Assembly: GCA_937879855.1 (NCBI GenBank)
Contig: CALFMO010000060.1
Span: 18,665 to 82,664 of the forward strand
Direction of reading: 5' to 3'
Origin: an uncultured Acidobacteriaceae bacterium
GTDB taxonomy: Bacteria; Acidobacteriota; Terriglobia; Terriglobales; Acidobacteriaceae
DNA length: 64,000 nt
This document shows positions 34,497-42,819 of the stretch, in pieces. Positions within the stretch are counted from its first letter, which is position 1. Each line of letters starts with the position of its first letter. The notes under the pieces are model-generated. The model made no database searches and was not told the DNA's origin. It was given only the letters and a program-made list of their open reading frames with translations. The translations under genes and the position numbers were made by a program.

Positions 34497-35378
34497 TTAC
34501 GCTGTGTCAATTACCAAACTGTCCTCAAGCGAACGATCCCTTGCCGCTTGAGGCATGGCAGAATCCGCAAGTGATTCACGCCAGTTCGGAAATGGATTCC
34601 GGCTTGACCTGCGAAACTGGATGATCAAATTTCGAATCGCCCCACGGCGCTGATGCAGTGCCTGTACTAACCTATCTAGGCCGTCTCGATCTCCTTCGTA
34701 CCACTCTTCGGGAATATCGGCAGCGCACTGCACAATGGTGTGAGCATCCATCTCTTCGGCCCGACTGAGCGTCGGCTCAAACGCCTCCCACCCCATGACA
34801 CCCTCGTACACACAATTGTTCGCGTATACCCCTCGGAGCGGACAATCCGGAAAACTCCATTCGCTGGCGTTGAAGCAGTACCCCTGGTCAATGAAGGTTG
34901 CGGCGTATCGCTGGCTTCTCCGCGCTTTCGAGAAGATTGCCTGCCGTCCATCGCCGTTGCACGTCCACTTGTCCAAGACAAGGACCCGGGCGAAGTCGCT
35001 AAGATTGCGAACGCCCTGCAGCAGTTCGCGTGGCAAGTAGTCGAACGTCATGCCAGGGCTCTCGGAGCCCATGTACAACGATCCCAATTGCTTGCCACTC
35101 CGGCACGGGATCTTGTTGCCGCCCAGACTGATTCGGAGATCTTCTGTGTGTTCGATAAGCCAGTTAGAGACTTCAATCACCTCCACCCGTGGCATCGGCA
35201 AGCCTAGAGCCAGACCCAAATTGGTGGCCAGCATTTCGTTCGCAAGGACTCGGATGTGTTGGGGGTTGTTCTGAAACTTGGTGACGTAGCAGGCGCAGTC
35301 AGTTGCCCTTAGCAGGTGAGACTGCGCTCCACCCCGAAGTGAATGCAAATGTTGGACTGCGGAGATGCAAGCGTGCAC
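34497..35378 (-). CDS. HipA-like kinase family protein
   Basis: 293 aa, GTG start at 35378 (ISAVQHLHSLRGGAQSHLLR is the usual N-terminus). It has the HipA/phosphatidylinositol-kinase-like layout: TKFQNNPQHIRVLANEMLAT with the nucleotide-contacting Lys, LVLDKWTCNGDGRQAIF (catalytic and metal Asp/Asn) and ATFIDQGYCFNASEWSFPDC. The family is frequent in Acidobacteriota chromosomes and elements; no HipB partner is adjacent. It could phosphorylate a translation factor or tRNA synthetase, which is inference from HipA. Confidence 0.75.
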   Translation of the reverse strand: MHACISAVQHLHSLRGGAQSHLLRATDCACYVTKFQNNPQHIRVLANEMLATNLGLALGLPMPRVEVIEVSNWLIEHTEDLRISLGGNKIPCRSGKQLGSLYMGSESPGMTFDYLPRELLQGVRNLSDFARVLVLDKWTCNGDGRQAIFSKARRSQRYAATFIDQGYCFNASEWSFPDCPLRGVYANNCVYEGVMGWEAFEPTLSRAEEMDAHTIVQCAADIPEEWYEGDRDGLDRLVQALHQRRGAIRNLIIQFRRSSRNPFPNWRESLADSAMPQAARDRSLEDSLVIDTA

Positions 35379-35648
35379 AGCACCTCCTTGAGTTCGATTC
35401 GCGGCTAGTTGAAAACGAAAAGACGACGGCGAAGGGGCGAAGAGCTAGCCCAGGCCTTGCAAGGAAGCAATTGCGTATCAACTTGCAGTAGCCCGCGCCT
35501 GCGCAATTGTGGGAGCCGCTGAAGACGAGCCCCCTGCAAGGCACTCGTAATCTCAAACACGCCGCTCGAGTTTAAGCCTCCACGAACCTACTCCGTTTGG
35601 CAATTTTCGAGCATCTTAAAACAGGCGAGAACGGGGGCATGCCAAGCC
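35379..35648. other. Divergent promoter region
   Basis: 270 bp between divergent genes (HipA-like on minus, LolA-fold protein on plus); no gene. Promoters for both should lie here; no clear hexamers were picked out. Confidence 0.35.
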
Positions 35649-36398
35649 GTGATTTACGAGGTAGAAAGTACTACAACACCTAGGCCAAGACTCTGGTTGC
35701 CTCTCGTGTGCCTGGCGACAGTCGTTTCATCGTCGCTGGTGCCGTCTGCCACCGCTGAAACGAAGTCTCCCGATCTGAACCTGATACTGCAACGCCTGGA
35801 GGACGTCCAACACCAGGACCCCGCTGAATCTCGGCCTTATGAGGTGACGCGAGAATACAAAGTATTCCGCGGCGACGATAAGCAACCCACTTCTGAGGTC
35901 ATGGCGCAGATCAATTTCGTCCCTCCCGACATGAAGACATACAAGATTATTCAGGCGCTAGGGAACTCAAGGGGAGAAAAAATCGTTCGCGAGCTTTTAG
36001 ATCGGGAAACCGAGTCGGCGAAGAAAGGACCGAGTAGCGAGATCAGTCGGAAGAACTATGACTTCGTTTTTCTTAGGCAAGAGAACTTCGGCGTCGTTCC
36101 CGAGTACGTTTTGCGGATCGTCCCCAAGCGGAAGGATAAATACCTTTTACGCGGGCAGATCTGGGTAGATGCGAGCACTTTCCGTATCCGCCGGATTGAG
36201 GGCGTACCCGCCAAAGGCCCCTTTCTTTGGATCAAGGACATTCATATCACGCTGCAATATGCGGAACTGGGTGGTATGTGGGTGCCCATTTCCTTCGACG
36301 CTATCGCAACAGTCCGCTTATTGGGGCAGTACACGCTTGCCGGTCTCAATATCCCAGACCCCGCTCCCCTGTCGACTGTGCCGAACCCCGAGCCTTAA
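35649..36398 (+). CDS. Secreted LolA-like (outer-membrane lipoprotein sorting fold) protein
   Basis: 249 aa, GTG start at 35649 (the nearby ATG frame stops early). N-terminal signal segment (LWLPLVCLATVVSSSLVPSA). The body (LNLILQRLEDVQHQDPAESR; YEVTREYKVFRGDDKQPTSE; PEYVLRIVPKRKDKYLLRGQ; IWVDASTFRIRRIEGVPAKG; ELGGMWVPISFDAIATVRLL) matches the LolA/LppX half-barrel that holds lipids or lipoproteins. It is the only plus-strand gene in this part of the island and may be chromosomal cargo. Confidence 0.65.
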   Translation: MIYEVESTTTPRPRLWLPLVCLATVVSSSLVPSATAETKSPDLNLILQRLEDVQHQDPAESRPYEVTREYKVFRGDDKQPTSEVMAQINFVPPDMKTYKIIQALGNSRGEKIVRELLDRETESAKKGPSSEISRKNYDFVFLRQENFGVVPEYVLRIVPKRKDKYLLRGQIWVDASTFRIRRIEGVPAKGPFLWIKDIHITLQYAELGGMWVPISFDAIATVRLLGQYTLAGLNIPDPAPLSTVPNPEP

Positions 36399-36580
36399 AA
36401 GGGTCGATTACAAGGATCAACAGGAAAAATGAACGGGAAGCTCCTTCGTGCGGGTGCAGCAGCAGCTCTGGGAGGAATGTACAGGACATCGAGCGACTGT
36501 CCGCTGCTCGAATTGTCGTAACATCGCACTTTCACAGTCCCGCCCTGCCAGTCGTTCCTTCGAATGGACTATTGTTCATC

Positions 36581-37600
36581 CTAAATTCCTTGTGCGGATG
36601 CTTCGAGCGCAACGACGATTTCATGCAAGGTTTGAAGATTGTCCACAAGGTCGAGTGACTGCAACTTCAGAGAGTGGAGTATGTGCGTCAGCGCTTCCGG
36701 CGCGACACCTTCCAGCGCCGCGTCCAATCTGCGGAAACCCCGTTCCGCAGCTTGCATGTGCGCCAGCACTTTCTGCTGCAGTGCCGCATCTTGAATGTCT
36801 CGAGGATTCCAGACCTTGGCGGTCCGCTTTAACAGTCCGCGGTACATTCGCTTTCCCAGCGGTTCGGCCAGGGCCTCGATCTGTAGGATGAGCGAACTCG
36901 GTGCTGCTGGGCAACGATCGCTCCCGGGTTCGGCGCTCGATCGAGGACCACGTACCGGTGAATCCGCCTTTTGCTGTGGACGCAAGCCTTGCCTCCAGCC
37001 CTCAGGAGTCGCCCACTCAGGTAGGGCTGGAACTGTCTTCGGCCGCTTGCGCTCATCCAGGTCCACCCACGTCCCAGCGTAGTAATAAAGATAGCGGCCC
37101 AGCCCAAAACATGTGCAAGCACGCTTGAACGACTGTGCTTCGGCGCTTGTGACGGCGTTCGAGTCATCGGCCCATTCCTCGCCGGTTGCCGAATGCAAGC
37201 CCAGACCGAAGATCATCAGCTCACAGGTGACGAACACTTTCGCGACCGTCTTCTGGTCGTTGCTTCGCTCGAAGTTGGCGCTGGTATGCACAACATATTT
37301 TCGCGTCCAGCCGGCAGGGCTGAACAACCAATTAAGCCGATCGGTGTACGCCCGCTGATCCGCATAAGGAACCACCTGGCCGCGTAGTTTCCCCGCCTTG
37401 GTGGTGTTGGTGACCCGCCATTCGATGACGCTTGGATCGAGAGGCACTTCGAGCGCCGCAGTCAGTTCCTTGATCTGCTCGGGAGAGAGTCGCGGACTGG
37501 ATGGCAAGTTCGCAGCAGCAGGCGGCACAAACGTGTTCGCGGGGAGGCCGTCTTTGCCGTTTGTTGCAGAGTCATTCGCACGGCCATTTGGCTTGCTCAT
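36581..37600 (-). CDS. Rad52-like single-strand annealing protein
   Basis: 339 aa, ATG 37600. Residues about 50-190 carry the Rad52/22 signature: VPYADQRAYTDRLNWLFSPA, GWTRKYVVHT, VTCELMIFGLGLHSATGEEW, ADDSNAVTSAEAQSFKRACT and CFGLGRYLYYYAGTWVDLDE. Such annealases pair complementary strands during recombination of phages and plasmids. The C-terminal ~130 residues are helical and non-conserved. It is just downstream of SSB (gap 87 bp), the usual annealase-SSB pair. Confidence 0.8.
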   Translation of the reverse strand: MSKPNGRANDSATNGKDGLPANTFVPPAAANLPSSPRLSPEQIKELTAALEVPLDPSVIEWRVTNTTKAGKLRGQVVPYADQRAYTDRLNWLFSPAGWTRKYVVHTSANFERSNDQKTVAKVFVTCELMIFGLGLHSATGEEWADDSNAVTSAEAQSFKRACTCFGLGRYLYYYAGTWVDLDERKRPKTVPALPEWATPEGWRQGLRPQQKADSPVRGPRSSAEPGSDRCPAAPSSLILQIEALAEPLGKRMYRGLLKRTAKVWNPRDIQDAALQQKVLAHMQAAERGFRRLDAALEGVAPEALTHILHSLKLQSLDLVDNLQTLHEIVVALEASAQGI

Positions 37601-37687
37601 GGGAATTCTCCTTCAATTGACTACTGGCGAGGGCAGAGGCAGGCCGAAGTGCAAGATTCGAAGAGGGGACGCAAGCCCACGTCTGCA

Positions 37688-38128
37688 TCAGAAGGGGATC
37701 TCTGAGTCTACGATTTTGCTGGGCCCGGCTTCGCCAGATTCGGTCTCTTCTGCGTTGTGGGTTGCAGACGGTTTGCAGCCGTTCCTGTCGTCTCGCGATC
37801 CCAGGAGCACCAGGTCGCGGGCCACAATCTCGGACCGGTACTTCTTCTCGCCGCTGTGACGATCTTCCCAGTTGGAGGTTTGTATCTTTCCTTCGACATA
37901 GACCTTCGACCCCTTGGAAACAAACTCCCCGACGATTTCGGCGAGCCGCTGCCAGGCGACGATGGTGTGCCATTCAGTGCGTTCCTGGAATTCACCGTTC
38001 TTATCCTTATAACGCTCATTGGTGGCGAGGCTGAACTTTCCAACCGGGATACCGCTCGGTGTGTACCTGACTTCTGGATCCTGGCCGACGTTTCCGACGA
38101 GGATGACTTTGTTTACGCTCTTCGGCAT
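37688..38128 (-). CDS. ssb: Single-stranded DNA-binding protein
   Basis: 146 aa. An OB-fold SSB: MPKSVNKVILVGNVGQDPEV, FSLATNERYKDKNGEFQER, EWHTIVAWQRLAEIVGEFVS, KGSKVYVEGKIQTSNWEDR and YRSEIVARDLVLLGSRDD. The acidic C-terminal tip ends DSEIPF (consensus DDDIPF), which recruits partner proteins. It binds transferred single strands and works with the Rad52-like gene. AGAGAAATG precedes the start; the 237-bp leader holds two dyads. Confidence 0.9.
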   Translation of the reverse strand: MPKSVNKVILVGNVGQDPEVRYTPSGIPVGKFSLATNERYKDKNGEFQERTEWHTIVAWQRLAEIVGEFVSKGSKVYVEGKIQTSNWEDRHSGEKKYRSEIVARDLVLLGSRDDRNGCKPSATHNAEETESGEAGPSKIVDSEIPF

Positions 38129-38160
38129 TTCTCTGCCTCCGACCTAAAGGCATTTGCAAA

Positions 38161-38177
38161 AACGAGAGAATCTCGTT
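38161..38177. promoter_or_regulatory. Palindrome upstream of ssb
   Basis: AACGAGA-GAA-TCTCGTT is a perfect 7-bp dyad, 33 bp before the ssb start. It may be an operator or an mRNA leader hairpin. Confidence 0.45.
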
Positions 38178-38197
38178 CGATGACATCAGATTATCCC

Positions 38198-38275
38198 GCG
38201 AGTGATTGGCGTTGATCGGCCCTTCGTCGGGTCGGGATTTCGCATCTCCAGCGACTTCCACCGTCAATCACTCGC
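38198..38275. repeat. Inverted repeat upstream of ssb
   Basis: GCGAGTGATTGGCG (38198-38211) is complementary to CGTCAATCACTCGC (38262-38275) except one position, with a 50-bp spacer. Together with the 38161-38177 palindrome it marks this leader as a control region. Confidence 0.45.
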
Positions 38276-38365
38276 GCGACAATCTCCCAGGCGCAAACTC
38301 GCGCGCCGCTTGGAGTTTTTCTAATGTTTCGTTTTGGAAGAAGGAGATGAACTGCACGGCTGCAC

Positions 38366-38950
38366 TTAGGAATCGGTCGTTGAGCCTTTGAGAGCTAGGA
38401 GTGCCTCAATGTTTTCACGGCTCCGCTGATCCCCGAAATAACAAAGGCCGACCAGGTCCTCGCCGGCCTCGGCGACCAGCCGAGCTAGTTGCTCAACACT
38501 GATCGAATGGACCGGACCGGATGGCCCAGCGCGGAGGCTCAACCGTGCACCGGCTTCGCAGGGATCGTTCGGAAATTCGATGTCACTGTGATGTTTCCGG
38601 CGTCCCAGTTCCAGAAGAAAACAGGGAACCACCACATTTGAGATCTGTACGATTTCCTCCACACTTACCTTTTCCACCGGGATCCCTCTTAGCCTGGCAA
38701 AGACTTCAGAGATCAGACGAGCCCTGGTGCGCTCGCCCCACGAGTCCGGCTGCAGCGCGAGCTCGAGGATCTGATCATGCAGCGGGGCCAGGAATTGGGC
38801 GAAACCCACCTGCCGCTGGCCCTCGATGAAATCCGTAGCGCTGTCCAGCAGGTGCTCACATTGTGCAAAGACGCGCGCCGCCTCTTCCGGTCCGATACGG
38901 GGGATTTTCTGTTTTTTCGATCCGCGATTTCCGGATGTGGTATCAGGCAT
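38366..38950 (-). CDS. Hypothetical protein (194 aa)
   Basis: ATG 38950. Sequence includes IGPEEAARVFAQCEHLLDSA, GFAQFLAPLHDQILELALQP, ISEVFARLRGIPVEKVSVEE and ISVEQLARLVAEAGEDLVGL. It is mostly helical. No family recognised. It is in the DNA-processing cluster between the primase neighbours and ssb. Confidence 0.55.
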   Translation of the reverse strand: MPDTTSGNRGSKKQKIPRIGPEEAARVFAQCEHLLDSATDFIEGQRQVGFAQFLAPLHDQILELALQPDSWGERTRARLISEVFARLRGIPVEKVSVEEIVQISNVVVPCFLLELGRRKHHSDIEFPNDPCEAGARLSLRAGPSGPVHSISVEQLARLVAEAGEDLVGLCYFGDQRSRENIEALLALKGSTTDS

Positions 38951-39025
38951 GTTGGTCCCTCTTCCCAGCGTCCTGGCGTTCCAGGTTGTGCGGCTACGAG
39001 AGCTGCCCGATCTGTGGACGGCACA

Positions 39026-39286
39026 TTATAGGACAACAGGTTTGTGGATTTCTTGGACTGCCCGATCCAAACAACGCCATTGCGAAACGTACGCTAATGC
39101 CGCTGAAAAGAATTCGTCGCATCTCCGCCCCAGCAGCCTTCCCAGTACATCGGAATCGCGAGCGGCGTCCACAGGGTCACGGCTCAGCGACGACTGCAGC
39201 GCCCTCTTAAGCAAATAGCAGGCGGCCGGGTCGGCAAGCACTTCATCAATGCCATGCAGATCGTCCGCCTTAGGGCGCTCGCTCAT
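39026..39286 (-). CDS. Small helical protein (86 aa)
   Basis: ATG 39286 lies 17 bp inside the end of the previous gene, suggesting coupling. Sequence MSERPKADDLHGIDEVLADP, YLLKRALQSSLSRDPVDAAR and SDVLGRLLGRRCDEFFSAAL reads as a small helical protein. The family is unknown to me; presence in a tightly packed operon supports reality. Confidence 0.5.
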   Translation of the reverse strand: MSERPKADDLHGIDEVLADPAACYLLKRALQSSLSRDPVDAARDSDVLGRLLGRRCDEFFSAALAYVSQWRCLDRAVQEIHKPVVL

Positions 39287-40016
39287 CCAATACTCCTCGC
39301 ATCGAATCTGCCTCAGCTACGGCCGCGCTTGTTTCGCCTTGCGCGACGATGTCAGCTGAGGTTGGACCTTCCGCGTGCTCGACGTCGATCGGCTGAGGCC
39401 CGAGCAGATGACAGTGACGGCACCCCAGGCAACACACCGCCGCCGTAATTCGCGTGACGGCACGTCGCAGTTCCTGCGGCAACGCCACGCTTTCACCAGC
39501 CCTGGTGTAGAAAACGGGCGAGACAGCCCCGCGGAACGCGACGTCCTTTCCCCAAAGCTCCATCTCCAGGCCACCTCGTCGTCCATAAAACAGGATTGAA
39601 CTCTCTAACCGTGGCCTTGGATTGTTCGGTGAGTTCGCCAAGAAATGCCGCGTAACGAGCAGATCGTAGGTTCGCGCTATCCGCAGCATTTGTACTCGAA
39701 CCAGCACTGGTGCTACCACGATCGCGTGCACGCCGTTCACTCCGATACTGTCCACACGCTGAAGCCAAGCCAACGCCTCGCCGCGTTCACTAACGAAACT
39801 CGAATACGCTCCAAAATCCGCCACAGCCCCGCCGGATTCCACTCCGCGAACCACATACTTCTTGGCCAGATTCTGGTGCTCAACTGACACCGTGGGTTGG
39901 CAGTAAATGCCGGCATCTCGTAGACGCTCCAGCACGACTTGCGGCAGCCGCAGCCCCTGCCTCGCCAACACCTCCGCTCCCTGCCCGTTATTGTGCGTCG
40001 CTGATTGAGAATGCAT
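39270..40016 (-). CDS. Hypothetical protein (248 aa)
   Basis: ATG 40016 (longer frame to 40061). It begins within the primase gene (29-bp overlap). Blocks GLRLPQVVLERLRDAGIYCQ, LAKKYVVRGVESGGAVADFG, IGVNGVHAIVVAPVLVRVQM and YDLLVTRHFL indicate an alpha-beta fold. A Cys cluster (AAVCCLGCRHCHLLG) near the C-terminus could bind zinc. No family recognised; linkage suggests a primase accessory. Confidence 0.55.
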   Translation of the reverse strand: MHSQSATHNNGQGAEVLARQGLRLPQVVLERLRDAGIYCQPTVSVEHQNLAKKYVVRGVESGGAVADFGAYSSFVSERGEALAWLQRVDSIGVNGVHAIVVAPVLVRVQMLRIARTYDLLVTRHFLANSPNNPRPRLESSILFYGRRGGLEMELWGKDVAFRGAVSPVFYTRAGESVALPQELRRAVTRITAAVCCLGCRHCHLLGPQPIDVEHAEGPTSADIVAQGETSAAVAEADSMRGVLDERAP

Positions 40017-40965
40017 TTTCAACCTGCCTTCTGACTCGAATCGGGTGACCCAGCGCAGCACGTATCATTTCCTTCGGACATCCTGCCCAACACTTGTACT
40101 TGCGCGGATCTGCAACTGAGATTGCCAGGTTATCTCCACCGCGGTCGCGGCCTTGCTCCGCGCACGAGGGGCATTGGGTCCAGTAATTTCCCGACCGCTT
40201 GCGTCTGGGTCGAACATGGTCCAGAATGCGAAACTCCCGGCGCACGGGGTCGTAAGGAGGCAGCTCAATCTTTGGTTTGGGCCGGAATTCCTCCGGCATT
40301 TCGAGGCCGGTGATGAATCGCTCCATCTCGGGTTCCGTGATCTTTCGCAGGCGCTCCAAGTACTCGAGTTGGGCCTCAAGAGCGTAGTCGGCACCGTAGA
40401 ACCAGTACCGCCTTACGGTGGCTCGATGGACTCCTAGCGGTCCCCGGATAGCATTACCAAATTCGTCTGGCCCGAGTTGATTTTGGCGGGGAAATACCTC
40501 GATTCCTTCTGCCAGACCTGAACCCCCTTTTACCGGCACCTTAAGCCGAAGGGCGAGATTGTAGATGTAGATGCGGCAGTGGCGTGCCAGCAGTGGCTTT
40601 TCCGCAAAGATCCAGAGGTGAGCGCCACGGCGAGATTTTTCCAGCGCCGCCTCAACCCCATCCTGCCGCAGTTCCCATTGCAACTTAAGCAGATCTTCCA
40701 GGGCATTCTGATAATCGGCATCAATCGCTACCCACTTGGAGCGTTGTGTCCTTGGGTTCAGAGCATAGAGACCGATTGTGATCTGCCCGTTCAGGTGCTC
40801 GCGGACGGTCTCAGGCGACAGTCGTCGGTCGTTTCGCGGGCGGTAATAGTAGTGTTTGCCGTTTCCGTTTGGCTTGTGCGACTGCAGGGTATAGGCCAAG
40901 CGATTCACGAACAAATCGAAGTATCGCGTTGCTATTTCTGTCGTGGCCTGGCCTATGCCATTCAT
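39988..40965 (-). CDS. Archaeo-eukaryotic-type primase (TOTE-like) with zinc motif
   Basis: 325 aa, ATG 40965 (frame to 41067). Primase signatures: GQITIGLYALNPRTQRSKWV followed by AIDADYQNALEDL (DxD metal site), LEKSRRGAHLWIFAEKPLLA (GxHLWIF motif) and GIEVFPRQNQLGPDEFGNAI (PRQ..., FGN) as in AEP/TOTE-conflict primase domains. The C-terminus has a zinc ribbon (NYWTQCPSCAEQGRDRGGDN ... KYKCWAGCPKE). It probably primes complementary-strand synthesis on the element or in the recipient. It overlaps its downstream neighbour. Confidence 0.7.
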   Translation of the reverse strand: MNGIGQATTEIATRYFDLFVNRLAYTLQSHKPNGNGKHYYYRPRNDRRLSPETVREHLNGQITIGLYALNPRTQRSKWVAIDADYQNALEDLLKLQWELRQDGVEAALEKSRRGAHLWIFAEKPLLARHCRIYIYNLALRLKVPVKGGSGLAEGIEVFPRQNQLGPDEFGNAIRGPLGVHRATVRRYWFYGADYALEAQLEYLERLRKITEPEMERFITGLEMPEEFRPKPKIELPPYDPVRREFRILDHVRPRRKRSGNYWTQCPSCAEQGRDRGGDNLAISVADPRKYKCWAGCPKEMIRAALGHPIRVRRQVENAFSISDAQ

Positions 40966-40978
40966 ACATTCATCTCCT

Positions 40979-41353
40979 TCATGCCATTGCCGTGTTGCAG
41001 ATCCTCGCTGGAAGAAATACCGGGTTCCCGGTGCACGAAACGAGGTCGTACTCGACGACAAGTTCATCGAATTCCGCAGCGGTCAGGGTGTCGTCCTGAC
41101 CGTCAACGAAATTGACAAAGAAAAAGATGTGACGCTCTCGGTCGTAGAGGTAGATAGCGCCGGAGGCAGGCTGGTCCGGCACCGCTTGCAAGAGCAAAAT
41201 GCCTCTTGGCATCTCGATCCACCGTGCCGCCATGGCCTCGCCTACATTTAGGAAAACTTTGACGACGTGCTCGACGCTCGCATCCTTGCGTAATCCGATA
41301 TCGTCGGTTGTAAACAATGGTGTGAAACTTATTGCGCCTCGACTTTTATGCAT
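40979..41353 (-). CDS. Hypothetical protein (124 aa)
   Basis: ATG 41353. Sequence SRGAISFTPLFTTDDIGLRK, VEHVVKVFLNVGEAMAARWI, EMPRGILLLQAVPDQPASGA, IYLYDRERHIFFFVNFVDGQ is clearly coding, alpha-beta, with no recognised family. It begins right at the gene-free region with hairpins (41354-42043) and precedes the primase gene by 13 bp. Confidence 0.65.
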   Translation of the reverse strand: MHKSRGAISFTPLFTTDDIGLRKDASVEHVVKVFLNVGEAMAARWIEMPRGILLLQAVPDQPASGAIYLYDRERHIFFFVNFVDGQDDTLTAAEFDELVVEYDLVSCTGNPVFLPARICNTAMA

Positions 41354-41610
41354 GATCGGTTCCTTTCTGTCCTCGTGGGTTGCATCTGTGACACCAACAC
41401 TCCGTCCGCATCGACCGCAAACGAGCGCGGGCCACAGTAGAAGTCGCTTCGTTCTCCGTTGCTTGTTTCAGATCACGAAGCTCAAGGACCCTGTTTTTGC
41501 GTGGCACTCGAGTCAGCCGAAAAGGCCAACACAGATTCCGGCCTGGATGACCCGTATGTGCCTCAGTGAAACGCGCACCTATCTTCAGGTCCAGCCAACA
41601 AGCGCGCGCA

Positions 41611-41631
41611 GCAACGTGCAGAGGACGTTGC
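41611..41631. repeat. Perfect hairpin 1 of candidate origin
   Basis: GCAACGT-GCAGAGG-ACGTTGC: 7-bp arms, 7-base loop. Confidence 0.6.
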
Positions 41632-41662
41632 GGTGAGAAGAACCGTCCGGCATGTTCTGAAG

Positions 41663-41675
41663 GGAACGGCGTTCC
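41663..41675. repeat. Perfect hairpin 2 of candidate origin
   Basis: GGAACG-G-CGTTCC: 6-bp arms with a single central base. Confidence 0.55.
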
Positions 41676-41949
41676 AAGGGGGCGAGCGCGAAACGATGAC
41701 GAGCGGCAGTGCTTACGAGTCAGGAGAACACAAGCGAGATCAGTGCGAGACCTAGCAACAGTTCCTCGAAACTGCGACCAAGACTGAGATACCTCACCGA
41801 CGCTACGACGACCCTCGGATCGGAGAGCCAAAAACCTGCGCACATAACAGTTCTCAAGAACACTGCAATACCCGAACCTAAAACAAGTCAAAGTCAGGGG
41901 GTAGTCAGAACCGAAGCCATTGAATTGGCGCCCCTTACACGCCTTCCTA

Positions 41950-41971
41950 CAAAGCCAAACCGAAGGCTTTG
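41950..41971. repeat. Perfect hairpin 3 of candidate origin
   Basis: CAAAGCC-8 nt-GGCTTTG: 7-bp arms, 73 bp past the 3' end of the replication-relaxation gene; it could also serve as that operon's transcript end. Confidence 0.55.
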
Positions 41972-42043
41972 CGACGCCATAACGAATGCAGAGCGAAGTC
42001 AATCGCCAGGAAACCACAATGCGCCAGGACACCAGATCTGTTC

Positions 42044-42808
42044 TCATTGCAAGAGCTCCCGGAAGTTGGTGCCGGCGAGATTGCGGGCGGTGACCACCCT
42101 AGTCTCAAGAAGCATCTGCTCAAAATCCCGGGCATTGGCAAATGCAAGTTTGTTGGGCACCGGATTGAGTTCGTGAACGAGATGGACCAGCACTTCCATC
42201 CCCGAAGTTAAGAACAGGACCCAGCCCACTTGTTGCTCCGCTTGGAGCGCGGTCCTAATACGGTCGTATTGTCTGTAACTCTTGAGACAGCGCTCATATT
42301 CGAGTGCAAACCTGACCGTCTTCTCCCCAACCCACACGTCGACCATGGCGTCATAGTCCTTCTGATAGGGTGAGCAGGAGATGGTGTTGAAAGACGCGAT
42401 TTCGATCTCCGATTGCCAGTTGGCGAGCAAATTCTCGCGTGCCAATGCCAGCTGGATCCGGTTCAATTCCAGCGAATGAAACACCTGCGTAGCGTGCGGC
42501 AGATGTTCCGTCCTGGAGTGCAGAACGGTTGTGAATTGGCCGTGATGTTCGAGCAGGGCGATCCCCTCGCGGGTGATCCTATAGACCGACGAGTCCGCGC
42601 CAAACGCTCCTTCGCAGATTGATAAGAAGCCAGCCTTAAGCAGCCGCCGAACGCGCCAACCAAAGCTGTCACGGGAACACTCGCAGCCGCCGAACTTCAT
42701 CAACTCGAACAGCTGACTATGGCTGGCAAATTTCGAGTTGCGGAGCTGCCGCAGCAAGGGAATGTCACGTTCCGCCTGGATGACGACGCTGTTTTTGACG
42801 TAGCGCAT
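42044..42808 (-). CDS. Replication-relaxation family protein
   Basis: 254 aa, ATG 42808 (frame opens at 42895). N-terminal winged HTH (ERDIPLLRQLRNSKFASHSQ; SFGWRVRRLLKAGFLSI; YRITREGIALLEHHG), then the catalytic-like region of the Replic_Relax family (HATQVFHSLELNRIQLALAR; YDAMVDVWVGEKTVRFALEY; ERCLKSYRQYDRIRTAL with the E-x-x-x-K pattern). Such proteins are linked to plasmid replication and mobilisation, with a nuclease-like fold. It is at the end of the transfer operon, next to the candidate origin. Confidence 0.7.
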   Translation of the reverse strand: MRYVKNSVVIQAERDIPLLRQLRNSKFASHSQLFELMKFGGCECSRDSFGWRVRRLLKAGFLSICEGAFGADSSVYRITREGIALLEHHGQFTTVLHSRTEHLPHATQVFHSLELNRIQLALARENLLANWQSEIEIASFNTISCSPYQKDYDAMVDVWVGEKTVRFALEYERCLKSYRQYDRIRTALQAEQQVGWVLFLTSGMEVLVHLVHELNPVPNKLAFANARDFEQMLLETRVVTARNLAGTNFRELLQ

Positions 42809-42819
42809 AGCCGATGGCT

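Larger units (their letters stand above)
41354..42043. other. Gene-free hairpin region, candidate oriT/origin
   Basis: 690 bp with no convincing gene although long frames exist on both strands (their products are Arg/Ser/Cys-rich and unlike known proteins). It contains three perfect inverted repeats: 41611-41631 (GCAACGT/ACGTTGC), 41663-41675 (GGAACG/CGTTCC) and 41950-41971 (CAAAGCC/GGCTTTG). It separates the replication-relaxation gene from the primase operon, a usual place for a transfer origin or replication origin. Confidence 0.45.

Noticed and set aside
41346..42047. 233-codon minus-strand frame over the candidate origin
   Set aside because: Product is Arg/Ser/Cys-rich with no protein-like periodicity and an equally long plus-strand frame covers the same bases; treated as non-coding.
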